Below are positions 1-9,098 of a DNA stretch of 64,000 nt, in pieces (position 1 is the stretch's first letter; each line of letters starts with the position of its first letter). Position numbers and translations under genes: made by a program. The DNA lies in NCBI RefSeq assembly GCF_002285435.1, contig NZ_NSBT01000026.1, positions 372,001-436,000 of the forward strand, in the 5' to 3' direction. Origin of the DNA: Actibacterium ureilyticum. Lineage in GTDB: Bacteria > Pseudomonadota > Alphaproteobacteria > Rhodobacterales > Rhodobacteraceae. The notes under the pieces were generated by a model. That model was not told where the DNA came from and did not search any database. It saw only the letters and a program-made list of their open reading frames with translations.

Positions 1-804
1 CGGGTCGGGGGCCAGGGCGCTCCGCTTTTGCTGCTGCATGGGTACCCTCAAACGCATGTGATGTGGCACCCGATTGCCGAAGAGCTCGCACAATCGTATC
101 GCGTGATCGCGCCTGATCTGCGCGGGTATGGCGATTCTCTTTGCCTTGACGGCGATTTTAGCTTCCGTGCCATGGCCCAGGATCAGGTTTCATTGATGAA
201 ACAGCTTGGGTATCCGCGCTTTCATGTGATCTCGCACGATCGTGGCGCGCGCACGGCTCACAGGATGGTTCTGGATCATCCGAGCGCTGTGCAATCTGTG
301 GTGCTGCTCGACATTCTGCCGACGCTCGACGTATGGCGTACTATGGATGAATGGCTGGCTAAGCGTTATTATCATTGGACATTTCTTGCGCAACCCGGCG
401 AGATGCCGCGCCGTCTGATCGCGGGCAATCCGATCTTGTTTTTGCAGTCCGCATTGCTGGGCTTGGCCGGCACACAAACGCCTTTTGCCAAAGAAGCGCT
501 TGCCGAATACGAACGCGCGGCTCTCAAACCGGATGTCATTGCCGCATGGTGCGGCGATTATGCGGCGGCGGCCAGCATCGATTTGGAGCATGATCGCGCG
601 AGCTTAGGTGAGAAAAGTCAGATCCCTTGCAGTGTGTTTTGGGGCCGCAAAGGGGTGGTTGATCATCACCTGGACCCACTTGAGGCGTGGCGGGCGTGGT
701 TTCCCAATGCGGTGGGGCAGGCCATTGACGCAGGCCACTTTCTTGTCGAAGAACGCCCCGCAGATATTCTCGAGGCATGTCTGATCCACCTCAGGGGCGC
801 ATGA
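1..804 (+). CDS. haloacetate/fluoroacetate dehalogenase (alpha/beta hydrolase), 5' end outside window
   Basis: Hydrolyses the carbon-halogen bond of haloacetates in the cytoplasm. The reading frame is open from base 1 (RVGGQGAPLLLLHGYP), so the true start lies upstream. Counting from the TTG at 28, the family residues are in order: nucleophile Asp71 in SHDRGAR with carboxylate-binding Arg72/Arg75, acid Asp95, halide-site His116-Trp117 and Tyr178, and catalytic His237 in GHF. The HW..Y set is that of fluoroacetate dehalogenases, though chloroacetate cannot be excluded. Third codon positions are clearly less GC-rich than in the next genes, which suggests a different origin. Convergent with cvpA. 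Family assignment is firm; substrate is inferred. Confidence 0.85.
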   Translation, partial: RVGGQGAPLLLLHGYPQTHVMWHPIAEELAQSYRVIAPDLRGYGDSLCLDGDFSFRAMAQDQVSLMKQLGYPRFHVISHDRGARTAHRMVLDHPSAVQSVVLLDILPTLDVWRTMDEWLAKRYYHWTFLAQPGEMPRRLIAGNPILFLQSALLGLAGTQTPFAKEALAEYERAALKPDVIAAWCGDYAAAASIDLEHDRASLGEKSQIPCSVFWGRKGVVDHHLDPLEAWRAWFPNAVGQAIDAGHFLVEERPADILEACLIHLRGA

Positions 805-890
805 TTGCGTGTATCGGCCTTTGGTCTCGCCAAGACCACAAGCGATCCGGGCCGAGGCCCGGCCACCCCCCCGTCGGCCCGGTCAGATCT

Positions 891-1451
891 TTACTCGGGC
901 GCGCCGCATTCGCCCACAAGGCTTTCGTAATGGGTGGTCAGCCAACCCAGCGCCTGTTCGGGGCTGTTGTTTTCGATCCGGTCGGTCAGGCGGGCGAACA
1001 CCTCGGCCGAGCGGCTCTTGTCTACCACTTCGATATCGTCCGAGGTGATGACCGCGCCATAGACGAAGAACGCCACCGCAACCAGCAGCACGCCGCGCAC
1101 CACGCCGAACAGAAAGCCCAGCCCCTGGTCGATCCCGCCCAGGGCGGATCGCTGCACGAGCGACGAAAACAGCGGTGTGAACAGCGACACCACCACCAGC
1201 GCTACGGCAAAGACCGCGGCAAAGGCGGCGATGATCGAAATCTCGCAGCTGTCGCTGATGAAGTCGCCCAGAACCGGGATCTGTCTGACCAGCGGTTCGG
1301 CCTGCTTGGCGAACATGAAGGCCAGGACCGCCGCGGCGACCCAGCCGACAATGGCCATGGCTTCGCGGACCAGCCCGCGCGAATAGGCCAGGATGGCCGA
1401 CAGGATGATGACGGCGGCGACGACCGCGTCGATAATGGTGAAACCTTCCAT
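891..1451 (-). CDS. cvpA: CvpA family inner-membrane protein
   Basis: Membrane protein of 186 residues with about four hydrophobic segments (residues 5-25, 28-48, 65-90, 100-122) and a hydrophilic tail. The N-terminus (FTIIDAVVAAVIILSAILAY) is typical of the colicin V production family, which is linked to envelope maintenance. It lies 18 bases after radA on the same strand, so co-transcription is likely. The exact biochemical role of CvpA is not settled in any organism. Confidence 0.85.
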   Translation of the reverse strand: MEGFTIIDAVVAAVIILSAILAYSRGLVREAMAIVGWVAAAVLAFMFAKQAEPLVRQIPVLGDFISDSCEISIIAAFAAVFAVALVVVSLFTPLFSSLVQRSALGGIDQGLGFLFGVVRGVLLVAVAFFVYGAVITSDDIEVVDKSRSAEVFARLTDRIENNSPEQALGWLTTHYESLVGECGAPE

Positions 1452-1469
1452 GCCTCGCTCCTTCGGGTG

Positions 1470-2837
1470 TTATCCGGCCCCGAATATGTCCCCTACGAAA
1501 GTCGTCAGGTCAGGCATTCTCAGCACCTTCATCCCCGACACGTCCCCGGCCAGCTTCGTGCTGGTCGGCGCGATTGCTGTTGAAAAACCAAGTTTTTGGG
1601 CTTCTTTCAACCTGTTTTCCGATTGACCGACCGCACGTAACGCCCCCGAAAGGCTGATTTCCCCGAAAACAACGCAATCTGCGGGCAAAGGTGTGTCTTC
1701 TCGGGCACTGAGCAAGGCCGAAGCAACCGCCAGATCGGCCGCCGGTTCGGTCACGCGCATGCCGCCCGCGACGTTCAGGAACACGTCCAGCCCCGCAAAC
1801 GGGATGCCGCAGCGGGCCTCGAGCACCGCCAGAATGGTCGACAGCCGCCCGCTGTCCAGCCCCACCACCGTGCGGCGCGGCGTGCCGAGCGGCGAGGGCG
1901 CGACCAGCGCCTGCACCTCGGTCAGGACGGGGCGCGTGCCCTCGATCCCGGCGAAGACGGCCGAGCCGGGCACGGGCGTGTCGCGGTCGGACAGAAACAG
2001 GGCTGAGGGGTTCGGAACCTCGCCCAGCCCCTGGCCGGTCATCTCGAACACGCCGATCTCGTCGGCGGGGCCAAAGCGGTTCTTGACCGCGCGCAGGATG
2101 CGGAACTGGTGGCCGCGCTCGCCCTCGAAATACAGCACCGTGTCGACCATGTGTTCGACCACGCGGGGGCCCGCGATCTGCCCCTCTTTCGTGACATGGC
2201 CCACCAGGATGACGGCGGTGCCCTTGCGCTTGGCAAAGGTCGTCAGCTCATGCGCGCAGGCGCGGACCTGGCTGACCGATCCCGGCGCGCTGTCGACGTT
2301 GTCGGCCCACATGGTCTGGACCGAGTCGATGATCGCCAGATCGGGTTTTTCAGCCTCCAGCGTGGTCAGGATGTCGCGCAGGTTGGTTTCGGTCGCCAGC
2401 TTCACCGGCGCCTGTGCCAGCCCCAGCCGCTGGGCGCGCATGCGGACCTGTGCGCTGGCTTCCTCGCCCGAGACATAGACGCAGGACAGGCCCGATGACG
2501 CAAAGGCCGCGGCGGCCTGCAACAGCAGGGTGGATTTGCCGATCCCCGGATCGCCGCCCACCAGGATGGCCGAGGCCGGGACCAGCCCGCCGCCCAGCAC
2601 CCGGTCCAGCTCGCCCAGGCCAGAGCTGCTGCGCGGGGGCGGGGCCTCGGTCGTGGCCAGATCGCCCAGGGCAATCGCGCGGCCCCGGCTGGCGCCCAGC
2701 GATTTGGCCGCGGGTCCCGCGCTCAGCGGCGCTTCCTCGACAATTGTGTTCCACGCCCCGCAGGCGTCACAACGCCCGGCCCATTTCTGGTGCGCCGCGC
2801 CGCAGGCCGTACAGGTGAAGGTCAGTGATTTCGCCAT
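1470..2837 (-). CDS. radA: DNA repair protein RadA/Sms
   Basis: RecA-like ATPase that helps branch migration and processing of recombination intermediates. From the chosen ATG (455 aa): N-terminal zinc finger with Cys9, Cys12, Cys23 and Cys26, Walker A GGDPGIGKST around residues 94-103, the RadA-specific KNRFG motif near residue 250, and a C-terminal Lon-protease-like domain. The start was placed at MAKSLTF because the family begins there and a GAGGGG stretch sits just upstream; a longer frame adds 12 unrelated residues. First gene of radA-cvpA. Confidence 0.95.
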   Translation of the reverse strand: MAKSLTFTCTACGAAHQKWAGRCDACGAWNTIVEEAPLSAGPAAKSLGASRGRAIALGDLATTEAPPPRSSSGLGELDRVLGGGLVPASAILVGGDPGIGKSTLLLQAAAAFASSGLSCVYVSGEEASAQVRMRAQRLGLAQAPVKLATETNLRDILTTLEAEKPDLAIIDSVQTMWADNVDSAPGSVSQVRACAHELTTFAKRKGTAVILVGHVTKEGQIAGPRVVEHMVDTVLYFEGERGHQFRILRAVKNRFGPADEIGVFEMTGQGLGEVPNPSALFLSDRDTPVPGSAVFAGIEGTRPVLTEVQALVAPSPLGTPRRTVVGLDSGRLSTILAVLEARCGIPFAGLDVFLNVAGGMRVTEPAADLAVASALLSAREDTPLPADCVVFGEISLSGALRAVGQSENRLKEAQKLGFSTAIAPTSTKLAGDVSGMKVLRMPDLTTFVGDIFGAG

Positions 2838-2936
2838 GAGCCCCTCATGCCAAACCGGGGCCGCCATCCGCAAGCGCTTTCGCCGCGCCGGGCGGTCGAA
2901 AGCGCATCAGCTTTCCCGTGCAACCCGTTGGGCGCA

Positions 2937-3428
2937 CTAGGATTTGCGCAGCTTGTCGGTGAAATACGACACCCCGATCGACGCCAGGATACAGGCGGTG
3001 AACAGGTACAGCCCCCAGGCGGTTTCGACCTTGCCCACGCCCACGCCCTTGGCCACCACGATATAGAGCGCGATCAGGAACACATCCGCCATCGCCAGCT
3101 TGCCCATCACCTGCAGCGCGCCCAGGATCCGGGGCGAGGCCAGCCGGAAATGCACCAGCGCCAGGCCGATGGTCTTCAGATATGGCGCAAACAGCGCAAA
3201 GACCGTGACCAGCAGCGCCAGGAACACATCGCTTTTCCACAGTGCCTGAAGCCCCGATATGACCGAGATCTCATTCAGCCCGAACAGCGGCAGCAGGCCC
3301 GCGCGCATCAGCGGTGCGAACCAGGCCACGGGAAACAGCACCAGCAGGCTCAGGTTCGCAAGCCGCAGGACCAGACGCCGGGTGTCGCGGGATCTGTCCG
3401 TGACCGGGGGCGGGGTCGTGTCCGCCAT
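2937..3428 (-). CDS. PqiA-like inner-membrane protein (single domain)
   Basis: 163-residue paraquat-inducible protein A family protein with about four membrane segments after a short cytoplasmic N-terminus. E. coli PqiA has two such domains; this is the one-domain form and lacks the N-terminal zinc-ribbon cysteines. PqiA proteins work with MCE proteins in lipid movement between membranes. No MCE gene is visible here, but mlaFE lies a few hundred bases upstream on the same strand, which fits an envelope-lipid role. Confidence 0.75.
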   Translation of the reverse strand: MADTTPPPVTDRSRDTRRLVLRLANLSLLVLFPVAWFAPLMRAGLLPLFGLNEISVISGLQALWKSDVFLALLVTVFALFAPYLKTIGLALVHFRLASPRILGALQVMGKLAMADVFLIALYIVVAKGVGVGKVETAWGLYLFTACILASIGVSYFTDKLRKS

Positions 3429-3434
3429 GGGCGA

Positions 3435-3770
3435 TCAGACGCGCACCGGTTCGAACTGATAGGCCAGGCTGTAATCGCGGGGGCTGTAGCTGGGATCGCT
3501 TTCCCGGCGGGCCGACCGCTGCACATGGCTGAGGCCGCGCATGAACAGCCACGCCGCCTGAAGCGTCACCACGGCGAACAGACCCTGCATCAGGTCCGCG
3601 TTGCCCTGCATGATGCCGTAAAACATCATGGCGGCCGACACTGCGGCAATTCCGGTGAACCCGGCATAAAGGATGACATTCGCGCTGCGCGACAACATCG
3701 TGCGTCGGGCGCCCAGAGTGCTCAGAACCAAAAGCAGCAAAAACAAACCAATCGACAGGATCTCAACCAT
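3435..3770 (-). CDS. small membrane protein of unknown function
   Basis: I do not recognise a named family. The 111-residue product starts MVEILSIGLFLLLLV and has three hydrophobic segments (about residues 4-20, 30-50, 60-80), then a charged C-terminal tail rich in Arg/Ser and ending FEPVRV. The start was chosen for its AAGGA ribosome-binding site six bases upstream; a longer frame adds 36 hydrophilic residues without support. It precedes the pqiA-like gene by six bases and is probably co-transcribed with it. Confidence 0.6.
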   Translation of the reverse strand: MVEILSIGLFLLLLVLSTLGARRTMLSRSANVILYAGFTGIAAVSAAMMFYGIMQGNADLMQGLFAVVTLQAAWLFMRGLSHVQRSARRESDPSYSPRDYSLAYQFEPVRV

Positions 3771-3958
3771 CGCCGTTCCTTCCCAGTACCCTGCCGGATC
3801 CCCATCCGGCATGTGGTTGCGTCGCTTGTCCCACCGGATCCACTCCCGGCTGGCGCATCGGCAGAAGACGCGGCCCAAGACAAGTTGACGATAATTTTAT
3901 CGATCCCGAATGCGGCGGCAAGATGCATAGATTGTGGCGCGGGGATGGCGGGGCGGGA

Positions 3959-4705
3959 TCAGCGGATCGCGGCGATGGGGCCTTCGGCGGCGCCGTGGAT
4001 GAACTGTTTGACGTAAGGGTCTGAAGTTGTGTCTAAATCAGCGACGTCGCCGGTCCATTTTATGGTCCCGTCATGCAGCATCGCGACCTTGTCGGCGATG
4101 GCGCGGACGGAACTCATGTCATGGGTGATCGTCATGGCTGTTGCGCCCATTTCAACAACGATCTCTTTTATAAGGTCATTGATCACGCCGGACATGATCG
4201 GATCGAGTCCCGTCGTCGGCTCGTCAAAGAAGATGATGCGCGGATCGGCGGCGATGGCGCGGGCCAGACCGACGCGTTTCTGCATCCCGCCCGACAGCTC
4301 GGCGGGGAACAGGTCGGCGACCTCGGGGCCCAGGCCCACGCGGCGCAGCTTGTCGACGGCAATCGCGCGCGCCTCGTCCTTGGGGCGCTTCAGCGAGCCG
4401 CGCAGCAGGCGAAAGGCGACGTTCTGCCAGACGCTCATGCTGTCGAACAGGGCGGCGCCCTGGAACAGCATCCCGAAATCGGCCAGGAATGCGTCGCGGT
4501 CGACCTTGGTCACGTCCTTGCCATCGACCTTGATGGTGCCGGAATCGGGTTTAACAAGGCCAAGGATGCATTTGAGAAGAACGGATTTTCCGGTGCCCGA
4601 GCCGCCGATGATCACCATGCTTTCGCCGCGCGGGATGTTCAGCGTGACCCCGCGCAGGACCCGCTTGGTCCCGAAACTTTTATGAAGGTCGGTGATGTCG
4701 ATCAT
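3959..4705 (-). CDS. mlaF: MlaF-type phospholipid ABC transporter ATPase
   Basis: ATPase of 248 residues powering the Mla-type transporter that moves phospholipids between outer and inner membranes. Visible: Walker A GGSGTGKS at 34-41, signature LSGGMQKR, Walker B FFDEPTTGLDP, and H-loop THD. The start ([12 protein letters not shown]) overlaps the mlaE stop by four bases (ATGA), implying translational coupling. An in-frame extension upstream runs inside mlaE and was rejected. Confidence 0.9.
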   Translation of the reverse strand: MIDITDLHKSFGTKRVLRGVTLNIPRGESMVIIGGSGTGKSVLLKCILGLVKPDSGTIKVDGKDVTKVDRDAFLADFGMLFQGAALFDSMSVWQNVAFRLLRGSLKRPKDEARAIAVDKLRRVGLGPEVADLFPAELSGGMQKRVGLARAIAADPRIIFFDEPTTGLDPIMSGVINDLIKEIVVEMGATAMTITHDMSSVRAIADKVAMLHDGTIKWTGDVADLDTTSDPYVKQFIHGAAEGPIAAIR

Positions 4706-5481
4706 GCGGTAAAGAACAGCTCTGTCAGGACATAGTTGGCGGCGAAGATCATGACCGAAGCGCTGACCACCGCCGATTTGGTCGCGCGGCCCACGCCCTG
4801 GGCGCCGCGGCCCGAGTTCATGCCATGATAGCAGCCGATCAGCGCGACCAGAAAGCCGAACACCGCGCCCTTGATGATGCCCGACATTATGTCCCACATT
4901 TCAAGGAAGTCTGCGGTGTTCTTCAGGTAAGCCGCCGGGTTGAAGCCCAGCCGCCCGGTGCCCACCAGATAGCCGCCGAAGATGCCGATGGAATCGCCCA
5001 CCGCCACCAGGATCGGCACGCTGATCGTCGCGGCCAGCACGCGCGGCACGGTCAGGTATTTCATCGGGTCGGTGGACAGCGTCACCAGCGCGTCGATCTG
5101 TTCGGTGACCTTCATCGTGCCGATCTCGGCCGCGATGGACGAGGCCACGCGCGCCGCCACCATCAGCCCGCCCAGAACCGGGCCAAGCTCGCGCGCCATC
5201 CCGATGGCGACGATGGATGGCACGACCTCTTCGGCGTTGAACCGCGCGCCGCCGGCATAGATCTGCAGCGCCAGCGCGCCGCCAGTGAACAGCGTCGTCA
5301 TCCCCACCACGGGCAGGCTGTTATAGCCGATGGTGATCAGCGCCTGCGCGAATTCACGAAAGTAGAACGGCGGTGTAAGCATGGCCGCCAAGGTTCTGAA
5401 AAAGAACAGGGAAACAGATCCGATGCCCGCCAGAAGCGCAAGCGTCGACCGGCCGATCGTGGCGACGGGTGTCAGGATCAT
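4702..5481 (-). CDS. mlaE: MlaE-type ABC transporter permease
   Basis: Integral membrane permease of 259 residues with the MlaE family core ([17 protein letters not shown], then [16 protein letters not shown], the conserved cytoplasmic E..T.KVTEQ segment). Partners MlaF. Its ATG overlaps the alr stop by four bases, so alr-mlaE-mlaF form one coupled operon. The substrate-binding MCE subunit (mlaD) and mlaC/mlaB are not adjacent. Confidence 0.9.
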   Translation of the reverse strand: MILTPVATIGRSTLALLAGIGSVSLFFFRTLAAMLTPPFYFREFAQALITIGYNSLPVVGMTTLFTGGALALQIYAGGARFNAEEVVPSIVAIGMARELGPVLGGLMVAARVASSIAAEIGTMKVTEQIDALVTLSTDPMKYLTVPRVLAATISVPILVAVGDSIGIFGGYLVGTGRLGFNPAAYLKNTADFLEMWDIMSGIIKGAVFGFLVALIGCYHGMNSGRGAQGVGRATKSAVVSASVMIFAANYVLTELFFTA

Positions 5482-6530
5482 TGCGCCAGCCCCCCAAGCC
5501 AGGTGCGGCGATAGCGCGCCGCCAGCGATGTCAGGATTTCATAGCCGATGGTGTCTGCTGCCTCGGCCAGCGCATCCACGCCCTGTTCGGGGCACAGGAT
5601 GTCCAGCATCTGCGGCGTGCCGTTCAGATGGGTGATATCCACGCCGATCATGTCCATCGACACGCGCCCGGCAATCGGACAGGCGGTGCCCTCGTGATAG
5701 AGCGTGCAATTGTTGCTGAGCGCGCGGTGCAGCCCGTCGGCATAGCCCGCCGCCACGGTGGCAATCCGCGCCGGGCCGTCGGCGGTCCAGCTGTTGCCAT
5801 AGCCCACGGTCTCGCCGTCCGCGATCTCGCGCGTCTGGATCACCGGCAACGAGATCCGCGCCACCGGCGTCGCATCCGTATAGGGCAGCCCGCCATAAAG
5901 CCCGATGCCGGGGCGGGTCACGTCGAAATGATAATCCGCCCCCAGCAGCAGCCCGCCCGTGGCCGACAGCGACCGGGGCACGTCGATCCCGTCGGTCATC
6001 TCGTGAAAGGCGGCCAGTTGGCTGGCGTTCATCGGGTGGTCGGGTTCATCGGCACAGGCCAGGTGGCTCATGACCAGATGCGGCCCGGCGGCCAGCGCGA
6101 TCTGCGCCACGGCGGCCCATTCGCCGGGTTCCATCCCCAACCGGTTCATCCCGGTGTCCAGCTGGATGCCGAACCTGCGGCCGGGCAGGGCCTCCAGGTG
6201 GCGTGTCAGCTGATCGACCGAATTCAGCATCGGGATCAGGTCCAGATCGCCGATCATGTCGGTGTCGCCGGGCATATGACCCGAGAACACCAGGATCTCA
6301 GGGCCACGGCCCAGGGCCTGGCGGATTTCGGCGCCTTCCTCGGCGGCGGCGACGAAGAACTTGCGCGCCCCCGCATTGGCCAGCGCCCGCGCCACGCGGT
6401 CCGCGCCCAGGCCATAGCCGTTGGCCTTGACCACCGCGCCGGTTTCCACGCCCGCGCCGCTCAGGCGGTCCAGCGCCCGCCAGTTGGACGCCACCGCGTC
6501 CAGATCGATTGTCAGATGTCCGGTTGCCAT
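5478..6530 (-). CDS. alr: alanine racemase
   Basis: PLP enzyme interconverting L- and D-alanine for peptidoglycan. 350 residues; PLP lysine Lys35 in [11 protein letters not shown], and the second catalytic base Tyr in ETVGYGNSW followed by the conserved AAGYADG. Starts [12 protein letters not shown], a normal family N-terminus. Lies about 90 bases downstream of dnaB and is coupled to mlaE by ATGA. Confidence 0.95.
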   Translation of the reverse strand: MATGHLTIDLDAVASNWRALDRLSGAGVETGAVVKANGYGLGADRVARALANAGARKFFVAAAEEGAEIRQALGRGPEILVFSGHMPGDTDMIGDLDLIPMLNSVDQLTRHLEALPGRRFGIQLDTGMNRLGMEPGEWAAVAQIALAAGPHLVMSHLACADEPDHPMNASQLAAFHEMTDGIDVPRSLSATGGLLLGADYHFDVTRPGIGLYGGLPYTDATPVARISLPVIQTREIADGETVGYGNSWTADGPARIATVAAGYADGLHRALSNNCTLYHEGTACPIAGRVSMDMIGVDITHLNGTPQMLDILCPEQGVDALAEAADTIGYEILTSLAARYRRTWLGGLAQ

Positions 6531-6623
6531 ATCGCGGTTTTGACAGGACAGGGGCCAAGGTCAAGCCCCAGAAATCCCGACCCTGTCCCTTGCCCCTGTC
6601 ATTTCCGTTGCCGACGGGCCGGT

Positions 6624-8111
6624 TCAGTACCCGTCATACCCGTCCTGCTGATAGGGTTTGACCAGGTTGCCGAACCGGGTGAACTGCGCCTCGAACGACA
6701 GCTCGACCGTGCCGATGGGACCGTGGCGCTGCTTGCCGACGATGACCTCGGCCTTGCCGTGCAGACGCTCCATGTCCTCTTTCCACTTTTCCACCGCGGC
6801 CAGGTCGGCCTCGTCCGGTTTCTCGCGTTCCTTGTAATATTCGCCGCGATAGACGAACAGCACCACGTCGGCGTCCTGTTCGATCGAGCCCGATTCCCGC
6901 AGGTCGGACAGTTGCGGGCGCTTGTCGTCGCGGCTTTCGACCTGACGCGACAGCTGCGACAGGGCGATCACGGGGATGTTCAGTTCCTTGGCGATGGCCT
7001 TCATGCCCATCGAAATCTCGGCGATCTCGTTCACGCGGTTTTCGGCGGTACCACGGCAGAGCTGCAGATAGTCGATGATCAGCACGTCCAGCCCGTGCGT
7101 CCGCTTCAGCCGCCGCGCGCGGGCGGCCAGCTGGCTGATCGGCAGGGCTGGCGTGTCGTCGATGAACAGCGGGCAGGCCTCCAGCTGCTTGGCGGCCTCG
7201 ACAAAGCGGCGGAATTCGCCCTCGGTCATGTCGCCCTGGCGGATCTTGTGACTGGAGATTTCCGAGGCCTCGGCCAGGATCCGGCCCGCCAGCTGCTCGG
7301 CGCTCATCTCCAGGCTGAAAAAGCCCACCACGCCGCCATCGACCGCGCCTTCGCTGCCATCGGTGCGGGTGCCGCGCTTGTATGCCTTGGCCACGTTGAA
7401 CGCGATGTTGGTCGCGAGCGAGGTCTTGCCCATCGACGGGCGTCCGGCCAGGATCAACAGGTCCGACGGGTGCAGGCCGCCCAGCTTCTTGTCCAGATCG
7501 ACCAGCCCGGTCGACAGGCCCGCCATGCCGCCGCCGCGCTGATAGGCGGCATTGGCCACGTTGACCGCATCGGTCACCGCGCTCAGGAACGACTGGAACC
7601 CGCTTTCGGTCTGGCCCTGTTCGCCCAGCTTGTAAAGCTTCTGCTCGGCCTCGACGATCTGCTCTTTCGGCTCGCTTTCGGCGTCGATCTTGGCCGCGCG
7701 CCCGGCGATGTCATGGCCCAGCTCGATCAGCTCGCGCCGGATCGCCATGTCATAGATCATCTGGGCATAGTCGCGCGCGGCAAAGCTGGAAATCGCCGCC
7801 CCCGCCAGCCGCACCAGATAGGCCGGTCCGCCCAGCTCCTTCAGACCCTCGTCATCCTCCATGAAGGCTTTCAGGGTCACCGGGCTGGCCAGCGCATTCT
7901 TGTGGATCCGACCCGCCGCCAGCTCATAGATCCGCCGGTGCACGGGGTCGAAGAAATGATCGGGCTTGATGATGGACGCAACCCTGTCGAACACGTCATT
8001 GTTCGTCAGAATCGCGCCCAGCAATTGCTGCTCCGCCTCGATCGAGTGGGGAAGTTCCCCGGTTTCGTCACTGCCCTGTTGGTCTTGCCGGATCGCGGCG
8101 ATCTCGTTCAT
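6624..8111 (-). CDS. dnaB: replicative DNA helicase DnaB
   Basis: Hexameric helicase that unwinds DNA at the fork. 495 residues from MNEIAAIRQ: N-terminal primase-binding domain (PHSIEAEQQLLGAIL), linker, then RecA-like domain with Walker A AGRPSMGKTS and DYLQL / LSQLSR motifs. No intein. The start was preferred over an ATG 30 bases upstream because a GGGGGA stretch lies just ahead of it. Upstream DNA carries two DnaA boxes over a plausible promoter. Confidence 0.96.
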   Translation of the reverse strand: MNEIAAIRQDQQGSDETGELPHSIEAEQQLLGAILTNNDVFDRVASIIKPDHFFDPVHRRIYELAAGRIHKNALASPVTLKAFMEDDEGLKELGGPAYLVRLAGAAISSFAARDYAQMIYDMAIRRELIELGHDIAGRAAKIDAESEPKEQIVEAEQKLYKLGEQGQTESGFQSFLSAVTDAVNVANAAYQRGGGMAGLSTGLVDLDKKLGGLHPSDLLILAGRPSMGKTSLATNIAFNVAKAYKRGTRTDGSEGAVDGGVVGFFSLEMSAEQLAGRILAEASEISSHKIRQGDMTEGEFRRFVEAAKQLEACPLFIDDTPALPISQLAARARRLKRTHGLDVLIIDYLQLCRGTAENRVNEIAEISMGMKAIAKELNIPVIALSQLSRQVESRDDKRPQLSDLRESGSIEQDADVVLFVYRGEYYKEREKPDEADLAAVEKWKEDMERLHGKAEVIVGKQRHGPIGTVELSFEAQFTRFGNLVKPYQQDGYDGY

Positions 8112-8166
8112 CTTGTCCCCCGCCTGTTGGCCCTGTGGCATACATCGGCTGCGCCAACGGGATCAA

Positions 8167-8198
8167 ATTGTATGTTTCTGTGAATAACCTGTGGATAG
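8167..8198 (-). promoter_or_regulatory. dnaB promoter with two DnaA boxes
   Basis: Read on the minus strand: a DnaA box TTATTCACA (8179-8187, exact to TTATNCACA), a second CTATCCACA (8190-8198, one mismatch), 11 bp apart centre to centre, and a -10-like TACAAT at 8167-8172. The boxes fill the -35/spacer zone, about 80 bp ahead of the dnaB ATG. This suggests DnaA control of dnaB. Motifs are seen; binding is inferred. Confidence 0.55.
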
Positions 8199-8301
8199 CT
8201 CGGATCACCCCGATCTGGGGTGTCCGGGCCACGTATCTGCTAGATATTGTAGGGCCAAGCCGCCGATCCCGCAAGCTTCCCCGGCGTTATTCTGCCGGCC
8301 C

Positions 8302-8982
8302 TCAGCCGGCGCCGCGCGCGTCCTGCCAGGCGCGGGGCGCGGTCAGGAACGATTCGACCTCCGCCAGGGTCTCGGCGTCGAAGGCGGCGGAATCGCGGGC
8401 CTCCTGCAGGACATCCCACCAGGTGCACAGGTGATGCAGGCTGACACCGTGATCGCCCAGTTTCTGGATCGTGTCGGGGAAGATCCCGTAATAGAAAATC
8501 ACAGCCGTATGCGCACAGGTCGCGCCGGTGTCGCGGATCGCGTCGACAAAGCTCAGCTTCGATCCGCCATCGGTGGTCAGATCCTCGACCAGCAACACGC
8601 GCTGGCCTTCGGTCATCGCGCCCTCGATCCGGGCGTTCCGGCCGTAGCCCTTGGGTTTCTTCCGGACATAGGTCATCGGCAGCGCCAGCCGTTCGGCCAT
8701 CAGCGCGGCAAAGGGGATGCCCGCGGTTTCGCCGCCCGCGATATTGTCGAACGCCTCGAACCCCGCATCGCGCATCACGGTTACGGCCAGAAAATCCATC
8801 AGCGTCGACCGGATCCGCGGATAAGAGATCAGCTTGCGGCAATCGACATAGGTCGGCCCCGGCAGGCCAGAGGCATAGATGAACGGCTCGCGCGCGTTGA
8901 AATCGACCGCGCCGATTTCCAGCAGGGCCCGGGCTGTCAGGCGGGCGATTTCGGTCTTGTCGGGGAAAGAGCTGGGGATCAT
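8302..8982 (-). CDS. pyrE: orotate phosphoribosyltransferase
   Basis: Joins orotate and PRPP to give OMP in pyrimidine synthesis. 226 residues with the PRPP-binding loop [14 protein letters not shown], the flexible-loop lysines ([15 protein letters not shown]) and an N-terminus ([14 protein letters not shown]) typical of the longer alphaproteobacterial PyrE. Follows pyrC on the same strand across a 116-bp gap that holds a long inverted repeat. Confidence 0.95.
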   Translation of the reverse strand: MIPSSFPDKTEIARLTARALLEIGAVDFNAREPFIYASGLPGPTYVDCRKLISYPRIRSTLMDFLAVTVMRDAGFEAFDNIAGGETAGIPFAALMAERLALPMTYVRKKPKGYGRNARIEGAMTEGQRVLLVEDLTTDGGSKLSFVDAIRDTGATCAHTAVIFYYGIFPDTIQKLGDHGVSLHHLCTWWDVLQEARDSAAFDAETLAEVESFLTAPRAWQDARGAG

Positions 8983-9011
8983 CGGTCGGGTCCTATGAAA
9001 AGCGAGCCTGT

Positions 9012-9095
9012 TTCATTGTTCGATAAATACTCCCGCCGGAGGCATCCAGCGGTGGGTCCGGGTGCCTCCGGCGGGAGTATTTGCGGAGCAATGAA
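9012..9095. repeat. long inverted repeat of a dispersed intergenic family
   Basis: Perfect 20-bp arms AAATACTCCCGCCGGAGGCA (9025-9044) and its complement (9063-9082) surround an 18-bp spacer. Outside them, separated by six unpaired bases on each side, lie TTCATTG and CAATGAA. The half-element GGAGTATTT...CAATGAA recurs near 59.7 kb, and its core near 39.9 kb. It sits between pyrC and pyrE and could fold into a strong RNA hairpin. Confidence 0.8.
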
Positions 9096-9098
9096 GCC

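Noticed and set aside
5469-8183. A 904-codon open frame on the plus strand
   Set aside because: It lies wholly opposite alr and dnaB, has shadow composition (Gln/His/Arg-rich) and no domain. High GC leaves long antisense frames open.
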